From positions 1 to 31,419 of the forward strand of contig JBBPXY010000087.1 in the NCBI GenBank assembly GCA_038200435.1: DNA of 31,419 bases, in the 5' to 3' direction. The first letter of the stretch is position 1, and the number at the start of each line of letters is the position of its first letter. Both the position numbers and the translations under genes were made by a program. The stretch is from JBBPXY01 sp038200435 (GTDB lineage: Bacteria; Actinomycetota; Thermoleophilia; Solirubrobacterales; Solirubrobacteraceae). Positions 7,516 through 18,000 of the stretch are shown one piece after another. The notes under the pieces are model-generated. The model did not search any database. It was given only the letters and a program-made list of their open reading frames with translations, and was not told the DNA's origin.

Positions 7516-9732
7516 ATGGCCACTCTCGGCCGCGCGCTACTGATCTTCAGCCTGCTCGCGTGCCTGTATGGCATCGGAGCCTCGCTGTACGGAGCGCGGG
7601 CGGGGCGGAGGCAGTGGGTCGATTCGGGCCGCCGCGCGGTGTACGTGCTCGCGGGCCTCCTGACGGCGGCGTTCGCCATCCTCGAAGCGGCGTTCCTGCG
7701 CTCGGACTTCTCCTTCCAGCTGGTCGCGGATCACTCGAGCACGACCACGCCCGGCTTCTACAGAGCGACCGCGGTCTGGGCCTCGCAGGAGGGATCGCTC
7801 CTGCTGTGGGTCTGGCTGCTGGCGATGTGGTCGAGCCTCGTGCTCTTCTTCACGCGCCACCGGCTGCGCGAGATCGCGCCCTACGCGACCGCCGTGCTGC
7901 TCGGTTTCGGCACGTTCTTCACCTCGCTGCTGGTCTTCCACCTCTTCGCGACCGACCCGTTCCACCAGGTGCCGGCGTCGCAGGTCGTTCAGGAGGGCAA
8001 GGGCCTGACGCCGCTCCTGCGCTACCCGAGCATGATGATCCACCCCCCGATGGTCTACTCGGGGTACACGCTCTTCACCATCCCGTTCGCGTTCGGCATC
8101 GGCGCGCTCATCACCGGGAAGCTCGGGAGCGAATGGATCCGCGCGACGCGCCGCTTTGCGCTCGCCGCGTGGCTCTTCCTCGGCGTCGGGATCCTGCTCG
8201 GGGCGCGGTGGTCCTACTCGGAGCTCGGCTGGGGGGGCTACTGGGCCTGGGACGCGGTCGAGAACGCCTCGCTGATGCCGTGGCTCCTCGGCACCGCGTT
8301 CATCCACTCGATCATGATCCAGGAGAAACGCGGGATGATGAAGGCGTGGAACATCTCGCTCGTGCTCGGCACAGGCGTGCTGGCGATCATGGGCACCTTC
8401 CTCGTCCGCTCGGGGATCCTGTCGTCGATCCACGCCTTCGGGGCCTCGACCCTCAAATGGCCGTTCCTCCTCTTGATCGCGGTGATGGTCATCGCGTCGG
8501 TGGGGCTGGTGGTCTGGCGAAGAGAGAGCCTCGCGACCGAGCACCGTCTCGAGTCGCTGCTCTCGCGCGAGGCGATCTTCCTCGCCCAGAACGTCATCCT
8601 GGTCGCGCTCACGTTCGTGATCTTCTGGATCACCTGGTTCCCGATGATCGCCGAGGTCTTCACGGGCCACCGCTCGTCGATCGGGCCGCCGGTGTTCACG
8701 AAGTTCGTCGTGCCTCTCGCGCTCGTGCTCGTGCTGCTCAGCGGCATCGGACCGGTGATCGCGTGGCGTAAGACGAGCCGCGCTTCCGCTCGCCGGGCCC
8801 TGTTGGTACCGGGCATCGTGGGCGGTCTGACCTTGATCGTGCTGATCGCCGTCGGGGGCGTTGCCCACAAGCCGTTCGCGCTCATCATGTTCGGCATCGG
8901 CGCGTTCGCGCTTGCGTGCGTCGCGCAGGAGTTCTGGCGCGGCACGCGTGCGCGGCAGACCATGAGCGGCGAGTCGCCTCCGCGCGCGCTGGCCTCCCTG
9001 ATGCGACGCAACCGCCGGCGTTACGGCGGCTACCTCGCGCATGCGGGCTTCGCGGTGATGCTGCTCGGCGTGGCGGGCTCGAGCGCCTTCCAGCATTCGA
9101 CCGACGTCAACCTGAGCCCGGGCCAGACCGCCCACGTCGGCGGCTACGACGTGCGCTACGTAAAGCCGACCGCGGTCGCCGAGCCCGAGAAGATCGTGCT
9201 CGGAGCGGTCATCGACGTGGCGAAGGACGGCCGCCACGTCGCCACCCTGCGCAGCACACGCGGCTTCTACCCGTCGACCGATCCCAACGACGGGATCATC
9301 GGGCGCTACTTCGCGGGCGAGGCCACGAGCGAGGTCGGCCTTCGCGCCGGGCTCCTCAAGGACGTGTGGACCGACATCCACCCCGACATCACGCCCTTGC
9401 AGCCCGTGCTGAAGGAAGGCAATCAGAAGTTCGCAGCGCTCATGGGCGAGATCCGGCGCAAGTACGGCACCAACCCCCCGCCGCAAGTGACGAATTTCGT
9501 CGCCAGCTCATTCGACGCGGCCGTCACCGGCGTGGCCAACCAGTTCGTGAAGAAGCCGTATCCCTCGACGTTCCGCCTGATCGTCTCGCCGATCGTGACG
9601 TGGATCTGGCTCGGGGCGCTCATCATCTTCATCGGCGCGCTGTTCGCCCTGTGGCCGGCGCCCGAGCTCGCCCGCGGCCGGATCCGCGCCGCCTACTCCG
9701 CCCGCGTGGGCCGCGAGCTCCAGCGGTCGTAG
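7516..9732 (+). CDS. ccmF: cytochrome c haem lyase subunit CcmF
   Basis: A 738-residue polytopic protein of the CcmF family, which with CcmH/I attaches haem from CcmE to apocytochrome c CxxCH motifs outside the membrane. The tryptophan-rich WWD signature is present as LGWGGYWAWDAVENASLMPW around residue 237. Many membrane helices surround it, and a large periplasmic-side domain precedes the last helix (TWIWLGALIIFIGALFALWP). The ATG follows the ccmE stop after one base, so translation is likely coupled. CcmA, CcmB, CcmC and CcmH are not in this window. Confidence 0.95.
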   Translation: MATLGRALLIFSLLACLYGIGASLYGARAGRRQWVDSGRRAVYVLAGLLTAAFAILEAAFLRSDFSFQLVADHSSTTTPGFYRATAVWASQEGSLLLWVWLLAMWSSLVLFFTRHRLREIAPYATAVLLGFGTFFTSLLVFHLFATDPFHQVPASQVVQEGKGLTPLLRYPSMMIHPPMVYSGYTLFTIPFAFGIGALITGKLGSEWIRATRRFALAAWLFLGVGILLGARWSYSELGWGGYWAWDAVENASLMPWLLGTAFIHSIMIQEKRGMMKAWNISLVLGTGVLAIMGTFLVRSGILSSIHAFGASTLKWPFLLLIAVMVIASVGLVVWRRESLATEHRLESLLSREAIFLAQNVILVALTFVIFWITWFPMIAEVFTGHRSSIGPPVFTKFVVPLALVLVLLSGIGPVIAWRKTSRASARRALLVPGIVGGLTLIVLIAVGGVAHKPFALIMFGIGAFALACVAQEFWRGTRARQTMSGESPPRALASLMRRNRRRYGGYLAHAGFAVMLLGVAGSSAFQHSTDVNLSPGQTAHVGGYDVRYVKPTAVAEPEKIVLGAVIDVAKDGRHVATLRSTRGFYPSTDPNDGIIGRYFAGEATSEVGLRAGLLKDVWTDIHPDITPLQPVLKEGNQKFAALMGEIRRKYGTNPPPQVTNFVASSFDAAVTGVANQFVKKPYPSTFRLIVSPIVTWIWLGALIIFIGALFALWPAPELARGRIRAAYSARVGRELQRS

Positions 9733-9747
9733 TCCGGCTTCCCGGCC

Positions 9748-10038
9748 GTGGCTCTGCAAGCAGTGCTCGTGGTGCTCGTGCTGGCTTTGGCCGTCTTCGT
9801 CTTGAGCGGTCCGCTTCGTTCCGGGGGCGCGGCGGTCGAGCGTGAGCGCGGTGAGCTGGCCGACCTCGAGGCCGCGCGGGAGCTCAAGTACTCCGAGATT
9901 CGCGACCTCGAGCTGGACTTCCGCACCGGCAAGGTGGCCGAGGAGGACTTCCGCGCCCAGGACCGCGCCCTGCGAGCTGAAGCCATCGAGATCCTGCACC
10001 GCCTCGACCGCGTCCGAGGGGAAGACCCAGCCGGTTAG
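9748..10038 (+). CDS. CcmI-like cytochrome c biogenesis protein
   Basis: The 96-residue protein has one N-terminal membrane helix (LQAVLVVLVLALAVFVLSGP) followed by a charged helical region. RELKYSEIRDLELDFRTGKV then EEDF (about 45-67) matches the signature just after the helices of CcmI-type proteins. It starts with GTG 15 bases after ccmF. The usual role is to help present apocytochrome to the lyase; the large TPR domain of proteobacterial CcmI is absent. Assignment rests on the motif and on the position after ccmF. Confidence 0.72.
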   Translation: MALQAVLVVLVLALAVFVLSGPLRSGGAAVERERGELADLEAARELKYSEIRDLELDFRTGKVAEEDFRAQDRALRAEAIEILHRLDRVRGEDPAG

Positions 10039-10044
10039 TAGGAT
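10039..10044 (+). promoter_or_regulatory. -10-like TAGGAT before secG
   Basis: TAGGAT directly follows the stop of the CcmI-like gene and ends 9 bases before the secG ATG; no Shine-Dalgarno lies between. It could give secG its own leaderless start in addition to read-through from ccmF. Confidence 0.35.
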
Positions 10045-10053
10045 GAGACCGCG

Positions 10054-10284
10054 ATGTTCACGATCCTCTCCGTCCTGCAGGTGTTCCTCTCGATCATGTT
10101 GATCTTCTTGATCCTCATGCACTCGGGCAAGGATGCGGGCCTCTCGGGCGCCTTCGGCGTTGGTTCCGGGGCCGGCCCGTTCGGGGGCGGTTCGCTGGTC
10201 GAGCGCAACCTGAACCGCTGGACGGTCGGGTTCGCCATTGCCTTCACGCTGAACACGATCATCCTGCTGAAGATCGGCAAGTAG
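10054..10284 (+). CDS. secG: protein translocase subunit SecG
   Basis: SecG is the small SecYEG subunit that helps SecA-driven export. The 76-residue product has the two expected membrane helices, at about 3-23 and 53-73. Between them is the conserved cytoplasmic loop MHSGKDAGLSGAFG then GSGAGPFGGGSLVERNLNRW. Length and topology match the family. It is followed after 14 bases by the cyclase gene on the same strand. Confidence 0.93.
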   Translation: MFTILSVLQVFLSIMLIFLILMHSGKDAGLSGAFGVGSGAGPFGGGSLVERNLNRWTVGFAIAFTLNTIILLKIGK

Positions 10285-10298
10285 GCAGGGAGCGCGCC

Positions 10299-11471
10299 GT
10301 GGGCGTGACGATCCCCCGAAGCCTGGATGGCCTGCTCGCCGCGACGGCGCAGCGCATCGAGGAGACGGGTTGGGCCGCAGAGCTCTGCGACTGCGACTGG
10401 AACCTCCTGTGGGTTTCCGGGCAGATGCGCACGATCCTCGGTCATCCGACCGACGAGGAGCTCGGCATCGGCCGGCACATGCTCGAGTCGCGTCTGTCGC
10501 GCGCGTGGCTGGGCTCACCCGACCGGGTGACGAAGCAGTGGATCAAGGACAACGTGCCGCTGATGATCGAGCACACGCCCGGCGGCCTCGCGGCTATGCG
10601 CGAGATGATCGGCGATGAGCTGAAGCCGCTGCTGGACGGCCTCAAGCCTTCGCGGGTCCCGGCCTGGACGTCGGTGGTCGACTTCACCGGCGAGCCGATT
10701 GGTATCGGCCCGGTGCGCTACTTCGGCGTTCGGCCGCGCGACAGCGACGGCAACCCGATGGGCGCGATCTACCTCTACGGCTCGAGCCTTCCTGCCAGCC
10801 TGCTGACGCTGGTGGCCCGCGGCGACCCGCAGATGTTCGAGCGGATGGCTCGCCTCGTCGAGCCGGGCCGGCGCAGCGCCGCGATCCTGTTCGCCGACCT
10901 CCAGGCGTCTGGGCCGCTGTCTCGGCGCCTCTCGAGCGCCGCCTACTTCACCCTCATCCGCGACCTCACCACGGAGATGGACAAGGCGATCATCGAGGAG
11001 TGCGGCATCGTGGGCAAGCATGCGGGCGACGGCGTCACCGGGTTCTTCCTCGAAGACGACGCGGGCTCGGCCTCGAGCGCGGCCGCGAAGTGCATCGCGG
11101 CCGCCCTGCGCGTGCGCGCGGCCACGAGCGAGCTGGCGGACTCGATCCCCGCCCTCGAGCCGGGCGACCTGCGGATCAACATCGGCCTTCACTGGGGCGG
11201 CACGCTCTACATGGGGCAAGTGGTGACCGGCGGGCGGCTCGAGGTCACGGCGCTGGGCGATGAAGTAAACGAGGCCGCGCGCGTGCAGCAGGCCGCGCGC
11301 GACGGGGCCGTTCTCGTGTCGAAGAGCCTGATCGAGCACCTTGACGATCACGACGCCCGGGCCACCGGCGTCGACCCGCACAGCGTGACCTACCGGGCCC
11401 TCGCGGATCTGGCTCCGGGGAGCGAGAAGATCGTGCGGGATGCGGGGACGCTGGCGGTCACCGCGCTTTAG
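10299..11471 (+). CDS. class III adenylate/guanylate cyclase
   Basis: The 390-residue protein has an N-terminal region of about 180 residues that looks like a divergent PAS-type sensor (CDCDWNLLWVSGQM), then a class III cyclase domain. The catalytic residues are all present: metal ligands Asp200 (ILFADLQ) and Asp244 (GKHAGDG); Lys240 and Asp321, the pair that selects adenine in adenylate cyclases; Asn324 and Arg328 (DEVNEAARVQ) for the transition state. It should be an active, soluble adenylate cyclase with a cytoplasmic input domain. It starts with GTG behind GCAGGGAG, 14 bases after secG. The signal sensed is unknown. Confidence 0.88.
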   Translation: MGVTIPRSLDGLLAATAQRIEETGWAAELCDCDWNLLWVSGQMRTILGHPTDEELGIGRHMLESRLSRAWLGSPDRVTKQWIKDNVPLMIEHTPGGLAAMREMIGDELKPLLDGLKPSRVPAWTSVVDFTGEPIGIGPVRYFGVRPRDSDGNPMGAIYLYGSSLPASLLTLVARGDPQMFERMARLVEPGRRSAAILFADLQASGPLSRRLSSAAYFTLIRDLTTEMDKAIIEECGIVGKHAGDGVTGFFLEDDAGSASSAAAKCIAAALRVRAATSELADSIPALEPGDLRINIGLHWGGTLYMGQVVTGGRLEVTALGDEVNEAARVQQAARDGAVLVSKSLIEHLDDHDARATGVDPHSVTYRALADLAPGSEKIVRDAGTLAVTAL

Positions 11472-11537
11472 ATCCTCGGGATGAGGCGCCGCGGTCCATC
11501 CTGATCTGGGAAGACGGCGGTTTGACCGGCGGTCCAG

Positions 11538-11590
11538 GGGGGGTCTGGCGACTTGCGGCGCGCATACGCTTGCAATTCGCCACACCCCCC
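11538..11590. terminator. large imperfect inverted repeat between convergent genes
   Basis: The 19-base arms 11538-11556 and 11572-11590 pair at 17 of 19 positions, with a 15-base loop that itself contains GCG-CATA-CGC. It lies between the cyclase (plus) and the ceramidase-like gene (minus). The position suits a bidirectional terminator, though no T-run follows on either side, so a factor-independent stop is not certain. Confidence 0.5.
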
Positions 11591-11671
11591 GCGGAAGGTA
11601 TCGGCGTCCGTCCTGCTCTCTCTTCCTAGACCCGGTCCCGTCTCGCCGCGACGTGGCGCCGGCCCGAACCC

Positions 11672-14600
11672 TCAGCGCAGCAAGAACCGCGTCCGCGCTT
11701 GGCTGCGCGGATGCTCGCGGTTACCGACCCGGTCGACTGCTCGTGCCCGTAGTCGGTAGTACCCGCGGGGCAGGTTGACCGGCAGCGAGAAGCGCCAGTT
11801 CCCCGTGCCGCGGGCGGTGAGGAACAGCGGGCGGTCGCAGGAGCGCTCGCGGGAGAGGCGGCCGCTGGGCAGCACGTAGCGGCAGAGCTTGTTGACGAGC
11901 GGGTTCTTCTTCACGAGCTCGATGTAGACGCGCCGCACGCCGGCGTGGCAGCCGCCGGTGTCGTTGGAGATCCCGTTGATGGCGACGGACGTGCGGGAGG
12001 CGCGCAGGGTCTTCAGACGCAGCCTGCTCTTCGGCGCTGTCCGGTCGACAAGGGCGCCCGCACTGATCGTCGCCGAGCGCACGCCGTTGAGGTTGCCGAA
12101 CGGGTCACGCGTGCCGCCCGTGCCCACGTAGGCCGTCTCGCCGCATCGCAGCGCTCCGCGAGCGATGAATTCGTTCCCGCGGCGCACCGCGCGCACGTGA
12201 CGCACCCGGCGCGACCGCGAGACGACCGTGACGGTCGCGGTGCGCGCGCTGCCGGCGTCGAGCCACGGCCGGAAGGAGCAGGTGAGGCAGTACCACTCGA
12301 ACCGCTTGGAGTCGTTCGGCGCCGCGGGGTCGCGGATGAAGCTGCGCTCGTTCTTGACGAACCGAGTCGGTGAGGAGTAGGAGTCGGGGTAGTCGATGGG
12401 TCCGATCGTCGCGCGCGTCGCCGGGTGCTTGTCGTCCTTGGGAACGGCGATCGTGCGGCCTGGGCCGACCGAGAAGAGCACAGCTCCGCCGTCGCTGCGA
12501 CGCAGATGCTGGACGCGCAGGCCGCGCCACGGTGAGACGCTGAACGAGCGGGAGATCACCCGGTAGGGAACCGAGCGGCGGCCGTGCCGGGTCGCGCCGT
12601 CGGCGACGAAGCGGTAGGTGCCCGCCGGCGTGGCCTGCTTGTCGCTGAGAAGGTCGTAGCGCGAGACGAAGGCCTCGAAGCTCGCCGTCCACCTCCACTT
12701 CTGGTTGCCCGTCAGGAACGGTGCGGCCTCGCTCTTCTGCGGGAACTTGACGGTGACCGGGATCTCTCCCGACTGGTCGGCAAAGGCCACCCACCGGTGC
12801 CCGACCCGGCGCCCGACCCGGCGCTCGACGCGCACCGTCGGGTTGTCGGTGAAGTTCGAGCCGCCGAGCCACGAGAAGACCGCGGCGCTGAAACGCTGGA
12901 TGTCCTTCGGCTGGGTCAGGGGGCCGGGCTTGCCTCCGTCGTCGGGCAAGGAAGCCTCGTAGCCCTTCTCGGCAGTCTCGGCGTTCCCGAGGGCCCCCGC
13001 CCTCTGGTCGCTCGAGATGTTGTCGGCGATCTCCTTGGGCTGGAGGACCTCGGTGGGCAGCGGCGGGCCGCCGTTCAGCTCGCGGACCATCCTCACGAGC
13101 CGGGTCGCCATGTAGTCGCTTGAATGCGGACCCCAGCCGGTCAGCGCCTTGCGGTAGTGATCGCCGCGCTGGAACTCACGATAAGTCGCGATGTAGCCGT
13201 TGTAGTCGTTGGCCATCGAAATCGGCACGGTCAGCTTCGGCGCGAACTGCGTCGTGTCGTCGTGGGTGTAGTTGCCCTTGATCTTCGTGAGGTCGGTGGG
13301 CTCCGACTCAGCCGTGACGTTCGTCGGGGCGTCCCAGCCGTTGGCGGGGTTGAGCACCTGCGCGCGCATGTGCTCGATCAGCTTGTCGGAGAGCGGCGGG
13401 AGCGTCTTGTCCTTCGGCTCGTCGCTCGAGTAGACCTGCGGGTTGGGGCACGTCCACGTGCCAGTGCCGCTGCCATCGGCCTTGTAGGTGCCGTCGCCCT
13501 TCTGCCGGCAGAGCTTCGACCAGTCGTAGCCCAGATACTCGTTGTTGGGCGTCGAGTCGGTGCGCGTCTTGATGTTCAGCGACTGGTCGGCCCACTGCTC
13601 GCAGGAGCAGACGGTGAACGAGACGGGGCCAACGCGGAACGCCTGGAGGTGGATGCCGATGTCCTCCTCGAGCGCACCCGACGACGGCGCCGAGAGGTTG
13701 TCCGGCACCGGGATCCCGCGCTTCTTGAAGTCGTTCTCGGTGATGCCGGGATCGACCGTGGGGATGTTGTAGTCGAAGGGCACGCCGATCACGTCGAGGC
13801 CGTCGCGAGGGGCCTGGCTGAACGTCTCGCAGTTGGGCAGCCCGGCGGCCGGGATGCGCGGGTCACCCGAGAAGACCTGGTCGGAGCGGCACGAGGAGAC
13901 CGACGGGTACGGGTGCGACGGCGGCCCAGGGAAGAACTGATCGTGCTCGGTCACCGGGCCTCGAGTCGTGAACGGGACGAAGCGGCTCTCGTTGCCCTTC
14001 TCGGGCCGGCCGCGCCCGATGTCGCCCCAGAGGTGGAGGACGGCCTTCGCAATGCCGGCCGCCGCGTACTCGTTCTGTCCGTACTCCCGGTGAACGAAGT
14101 CGAGCCGCTCGTGCACGTTGTGGTAGCCGGGGGAGCGCTCCGGCTCGGTCGTGCCGACCGCGTTCTGCGCGTAGTAGGCCACGCCGCCCGTCCGTCGGTC
14201 GAGCATCCGTTGCATGGGCCCGATGAAGTCGGCAGAGATCAGGTCGGTGCCGTTCAGGCCTTCCCCGTGCAGCTCGTAGTCGACGAAGGTGGCGATCGAC
14301 CGGTGCTTGCCCGCCGCCGCGTCGAAGCGCAGCACGATCATCTCGTGATCGGTGTAGGAGTTCGGGAACCCGGCCGGGGTGCCGTCGTCGGCGACCGCTG
14401 GGCCGAGCGCGTTGCGCTGGGGCTTGTCGTACTTCATGACGCTCGCACCCATGCGCGCCGGCTCGAGGCGCGAGTTGGCCAGCGTCACCGCGTCGGCGAT
14501 CTTGTGCGCGTAGTAGTTGAAGAACCGGATGTCGAAGACGTCCTGGAACGTCCACACGCCCGGCGCCGTCGAGGAGTAGTAGGGCGAGGAGTGATCGTGC

Positions 14601-14995
14601 GTGATCGTCATCGTCAGGTTGCTCTTGTCGATGCCGATGTGCCGGGAGGCGAGGATCTGCGCGGCGCGGCGCCACAGCAGATCCTGCGGGATGTACATGT
14701 CGGTCTTGGCCATCGCGACCTTCTTGCCCCCGGCCTCCTGGACGACGATCGCGCGCACCTGCATCCGCGACTGCGTGCCGTAGGAGGGCTTGTTCTTGAT
14801 CGAGTGGTTGTAGGGGTCGAACTCGGCGCTCGAGGGGTCGGCGCTCGAGGCGTACTGGCCGGCTGAGGCCCCGACGTGCCAGTTGGCGTCGATGGACGCT
14901 GCCCCCGCCATGAGCTGATCCGCCGCCTGCGCGGAGGCGGTGAGGGCAAAGAAGGCGAGAAGGAGGGCGAGCGGAGCGAGGCGGCGCGCGAGCAT
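11672..14995 (-). CDS. secreted neutral/alkaline ceramidase-like protein with C-terminal Ig-like module
   Basis: A 1107-residue exported protein. The signal peptide is MLARRLAPLALLLAFFALTA with likely cleavage after AQA. The first 450 residues resemble the N-terminal catalytic domain of neutral ceramidase (zinc amidase cleaving N-acyl sphingosine). Features are VAMAKTDMYIPQDLL (about 93-107) and LTMTITHDHSSPYY (127-140), where His133 and His135 would be metal ligands, plus FTVCSCEQWADQSLNIKTR later. The last 110 residues hold CRYVLPSGRLSRERSC, FLTARGTGNWRF and LPRGYYRLRARAVDRVGN, a module shared with the protein at 22112. The open frame extends far upstream to 17278, but that part is antisense to the protease gene; 14995 is chosen for its signal peptide. 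Substrate unknown. Confidence 0.72.
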   Translation of the reverse strand: MLARRLAPLALLLAFFALTASAQAADQLMAGAASIDANWHVGASAGQYASSADPSSAEFDPYNHSIKNKPSYGTQSRMQVRAIVVQEAGGKKVAMAKTDMYIPQDLLWRRAAQILASRHIGIDKSNLTMTITHDHSSPYYSSTAPGVWTFQDVFDIRFFNYYAHKIADAVTLANSRLEPARMGASVMKYDKPQRNALGPAVADDGTPAGFPNSYTDHEMIVLRFDAAAGKHRSIATFVDYELHGEGLNGTDLISADFIGPMQRMLDRRTGGVAYYAQNAVGTTEPERSPGYHNVHERLDFVHREYGQNEYAAAGIAKAVLHLWGDIGRGRPEKGNESRFVPFTTRGPVTEHDQFFPGPPSHPYPSVSSCRSDQVFSGDPRIPAAGLPNCETFSQAPRDGLDVIGVPFDYNIPTVDPGITENDFKKRGIPVPDNLSAPSSGALEEDIGIHLQAFRVGPVSFTVCSCEQWADQSLNIKTRTDSTPNNEYLGYDWSKLCRQKGDGTYKADGSGTGTWTCPNPQVYSSDEPKDKTLPPLSDKLIEHMRAQVLNPANGWDAPTNVTAESEPTDLTKIKGNYTHDDTTQFAPKLTVPISMANDYNGYIATYREFQRGDHYRKALTGWGPHSSDYMATRLVRMVRELNGGPPLPTEVLQPKEIADNISSDQRAGALGNAETAEKGYEASLPDDGGKPGPLTQPKDIQRFSAAVFSWLGGSNFTDNPTVRVERRVGRRVGHRWVAFADQSGEIPVTVKFPQKSEAAPFLTGNQKWRWTASFEAFVSRYDLLSDKQATPAGTYRFVADGATRHGRRSVPYRVISRSFSVSPWRGLRVQHLRRSDGGAVLFSVGPGRTIAVPKDDKHPATRATIGPIDYPDSYSSPTRFVKNERSFIRDPAAPNDSKRFEWYCLTCSFRPWLDAGSARTATVTVVSRSRRVRHVRAVRRGNEFIARGALRCGETAYVGTGGTRDPFGNLNGVRSATISAGALVDRTAPKSRLRLKTLRASRTSVAINGISNDTGGCHAGVRRVYIELVKKNPLVNKLCRYVLPSGRLSRERSCDRPLFLTARGTGNWRFSLPVNLPRGYYRLRARAVDRVGNREHPRSQARTRFLLR

Positions 14996-15043
14996 GCCGC
15001 GGCAGTCTGCCACGGAACCGACGCCGATGCTCCACTTCCCTGG

Positions 15044-15049
15044 TAGGTT
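15044..15049 (+). promoter_or_regulatory. -10-like TAGGTT before the subtilase gene
   Basis: TAGGTT ends 9 bases before the ATG at 15059, in the 63-base gap that separates two divergent genes. A weaker CAGACT lies 8 bases before the opposite start at 14995. Neither start has a Shine-Dalgarno. Confidence 0.4.
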
Positions 15050-15058
15050 GCCCGCCGG

Positions 15059-18000
15059 ATGATGTCGACGAGGGGACGAGGGACGCGCCGCGGGCTGCTC
15101 GCGATGACCTGCGCGCTGAGCGGGCTCGGTGTGCTGGCGGGCCCGGCGGGGGCGGACTTCCCCTACGCCGACCAGAGCGGCACCGGTGACTACAGCCAGT
15201 TCAAGCTGCCGCACTCGGCGCCGCGCCCGAGCGAGCTGGGCAGCGATTTCGTCTTCCAGTCGACGGCCGAAGCGCCCGACGGGCAGAACACGGCCGTGCT
15301 CGCGAGCCCGTATGAGTTGAAAGGAGTACGGGGCGCCCACGTCGTCGACGAACACCAGGGTCTCGACGTCGGCCAGGCCTTCGACAAGACCACCGGCCGC
15401 CCCGACGTGACCATCGCCGTGCTCGACTCGGGCATCGAATGGGACAACTCCGGGGCGATGCTGGACCTGCGGCGCAAGATCCATCTGAACAAGGGCGAGC
15501 TTCCCGTGCCGAACCACCTGCGCACGAGTAACCCGCTCGACCCGGTTGCCGACACCGTCAAGCCCTGCTCCCAGTACACCGCCGACTACGACGCCAACGG
15601 CGACGGCGTCTTCAACGTCGAGGACTACGCGTGCGACAGCCGGGTCGAGAAGGACGGAGCCGTTCGTCTGAGCAAGGGCAAGCCGCGCGGCAACGGCGTC
15701 GAGACCGCTGCCAAGGATCCCAAGCCGGCCGTGCTCGACCCCCAGGACCTTCTCATCGCGTTCTCCGACGGCAAGGACGGCTTCGGCGCGGCGGCCGAGA
15801 ACAACGGCTACGTCGACGACATCGCCGGCTGGGACTTCCTCGACAACGACAACGATCCCTACGACGACGTGCAGTACGGGCACGGCACGGGAGAAGCGCG
15901 CGACTCGAACTCCGAGGCCAACAACGGCGGCGATCTCAGCACCTGCCCCAACTGCATGGTGTTCCCGCTCCGCGTCGGCGACTCGTTCCTCGCGGACTCG
16001 AGCCGCTTCGGCGAGGCCGTGACCTACGGGGTCGACAACGGCGTCTCGATCATCCAGGAGGCGCTGGGCGCCATCAACAACACGCAACTCGCCCGCGAGG
16101 GCGTCGACTACGCCTACAAGCACGGCGTGACCGTCATCGCCTCGGCGGCCGACGAGGCCGCCGAGCACCACAACCCGCCCTCGACCCTGCCGCACGTGAT
16201 CGTCGTCAACTCCGTGCGCAAGTACGACGACTTCACCTCCCAGCCGCGCTCCTATCTGCAGTTCAACGGCTGCACGAACTTCTCGCCGAAGATCACCGTG
16301 TCGATTCCGAGTGTCTCCTGCTCCTCGGCGGCGACGGGGCTTGGTGCCGGCGAGGCGGGCCTGATCTACTCGGCTGCCCTCAACGCCATCGATGCCGGCC
16401 AGCTCGAGCGCAGCACCTCCTGCACCCGCGTCGACGGCCAGCGTTGCCCGCTCACCGCGAACGAGGTGCGCCAGATCATGGCCACGGGCGACATCAAGAA
16501 GCTCACCGACGCCCGGCCCGTCCCCCAGGCCGACGACGTCGACTTCGCGTCGGATCCCAGCTCGGCTCAGACGCCCGGTGACGAGCCCAACTGCACCACG
16601 CCCGGCCCGGTGCCGACCTGTACCGATCCGTTCTTCGCGCCCCTTTACTCGATGGTCACCGCACACCGCCAGGGGTTTGCCGTTCCGTTCGTGAGTCGCT
16701 CGTATCCGGCGCGCCGCGGGCACGATCAGTTCTACGGCTACGGCCGTGTCAACCTCGAGAAGGGCACGAGCGCCCTGCTGCGCAACGGCCCGTCGTTCAT
16801 CCCGCCCGAGGTGGAGATCACGTCGCCCGACTGGTTCAGCTTCGTCGACCCGGCGAGCGCGACCGCAAGCGTAGGCGCGCAGATCCACGCGCGCGGCCGC
16901 TCCTACACCTGCAAGGTCTTCGTGGCGCCGGGCTCCTATCCCGAGGACAACGTTCCCCCCACCGACAACGGGGGCGATTTCAAGCAGGTCCCGTCCGGCT
17001 TCTGCAACGGCACGGCTACGCACACCGAGGCCTTCGATGGCACCGTGGCGCAGCTCAACATCTCCGATCTCAAGAAGCGCTTCCCCAGCGATCCCGGCAC
17101 CTTCGACGGGCCGCTCCCTCCCGCGGGCACCGACATCACGGGCAACGGACGTCCCAACAAGGAGCCCTTCGGCTTCGCGGTCAAGGTCGTGGCCACGACG
17201 AGCGAGCCGAGCACAGCCGTCAACGGACCGGCCGACACGCAGGTCACGGGCCAGGATCGTCGCGCGCTCTACCTGCACAAGGACAAGGACACGCTCGGCA
17301 CATTCCCCAAGAAGCTCTTGACCGACGCGCAGTCATCACCTCTCCTCGTCGACCTCGACGGCGACAACCGCAACGAGCTCGTCTACGCCGACGGCAACGG
17401 CACCGTGCATGCCTACCGCGCCGACGGCAGCGAGATGCCGGGCTGGCCCGTTCGCTCCGACCGCTTCCCCTACCACGACGGCTCGAAAGCCTTCGCCTCA
17501 GGGGAGGTCTCCAACCACTTCGGAGGCACCATCGTCGGCGGCCTGGCCGCGGCTGACCTGCATCACGACGGCACCCTCGAGGTGCTGGCGGCCGACTACG
17601 AGGGCAATGTCTACGCCTGGGATTCGAAGGGCAAGCAGGTCTTCCATCAGGCCTCGAACCCGAACTACTCGGGTCGTGCACTCTCTCCGTTCGTGCCCGC
17701 GCGCAAGGGCAAGACCAACCGGACCCAGCGTGGGTTCCTCAACGCGCCGGTCGTCGCCGACCTCGATCGCGACGGACAACCCGAGATCATCGCGGCCAGC
17801 CTCGATCGCCACGTCTACGCCTGGCACGACGACGGCAAGCTCGCCTCTGGCTTCCCCGTCGAGGTCGTCGACCCGGCCAAGGTCGCGAGCATCGATCCCA
17901 CCTCCCACCAGGTGAAGTTCAAGGACGGAGTGGGCGCCGAGCTCAACCAGGGCGCGATCGTCGACACGCCGGCCGTTGGTGACATCACCGGCGACGGCAA

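Noticed and set aside
7537..9486. Minus-strand open frame of 649 residues, very rich in Arg, Glu and His
   Set aside because: Exact antisense shadow of ccmF, which has clear family motifs on the plus strand.
13124..14866. Plus-strand open frame of 580 residues
   Set aside because: Antisense to the ceramidase-like gene with no recognisable domain.
14996..17278. Minus-strand open frame extending the ceramidase-like gene to 1868 residues
   Set aside because: This part is antisense to the subtilase, is Arg/Gly/Val-rich without motifs, and a signal peptide starts cleanly at 14995.
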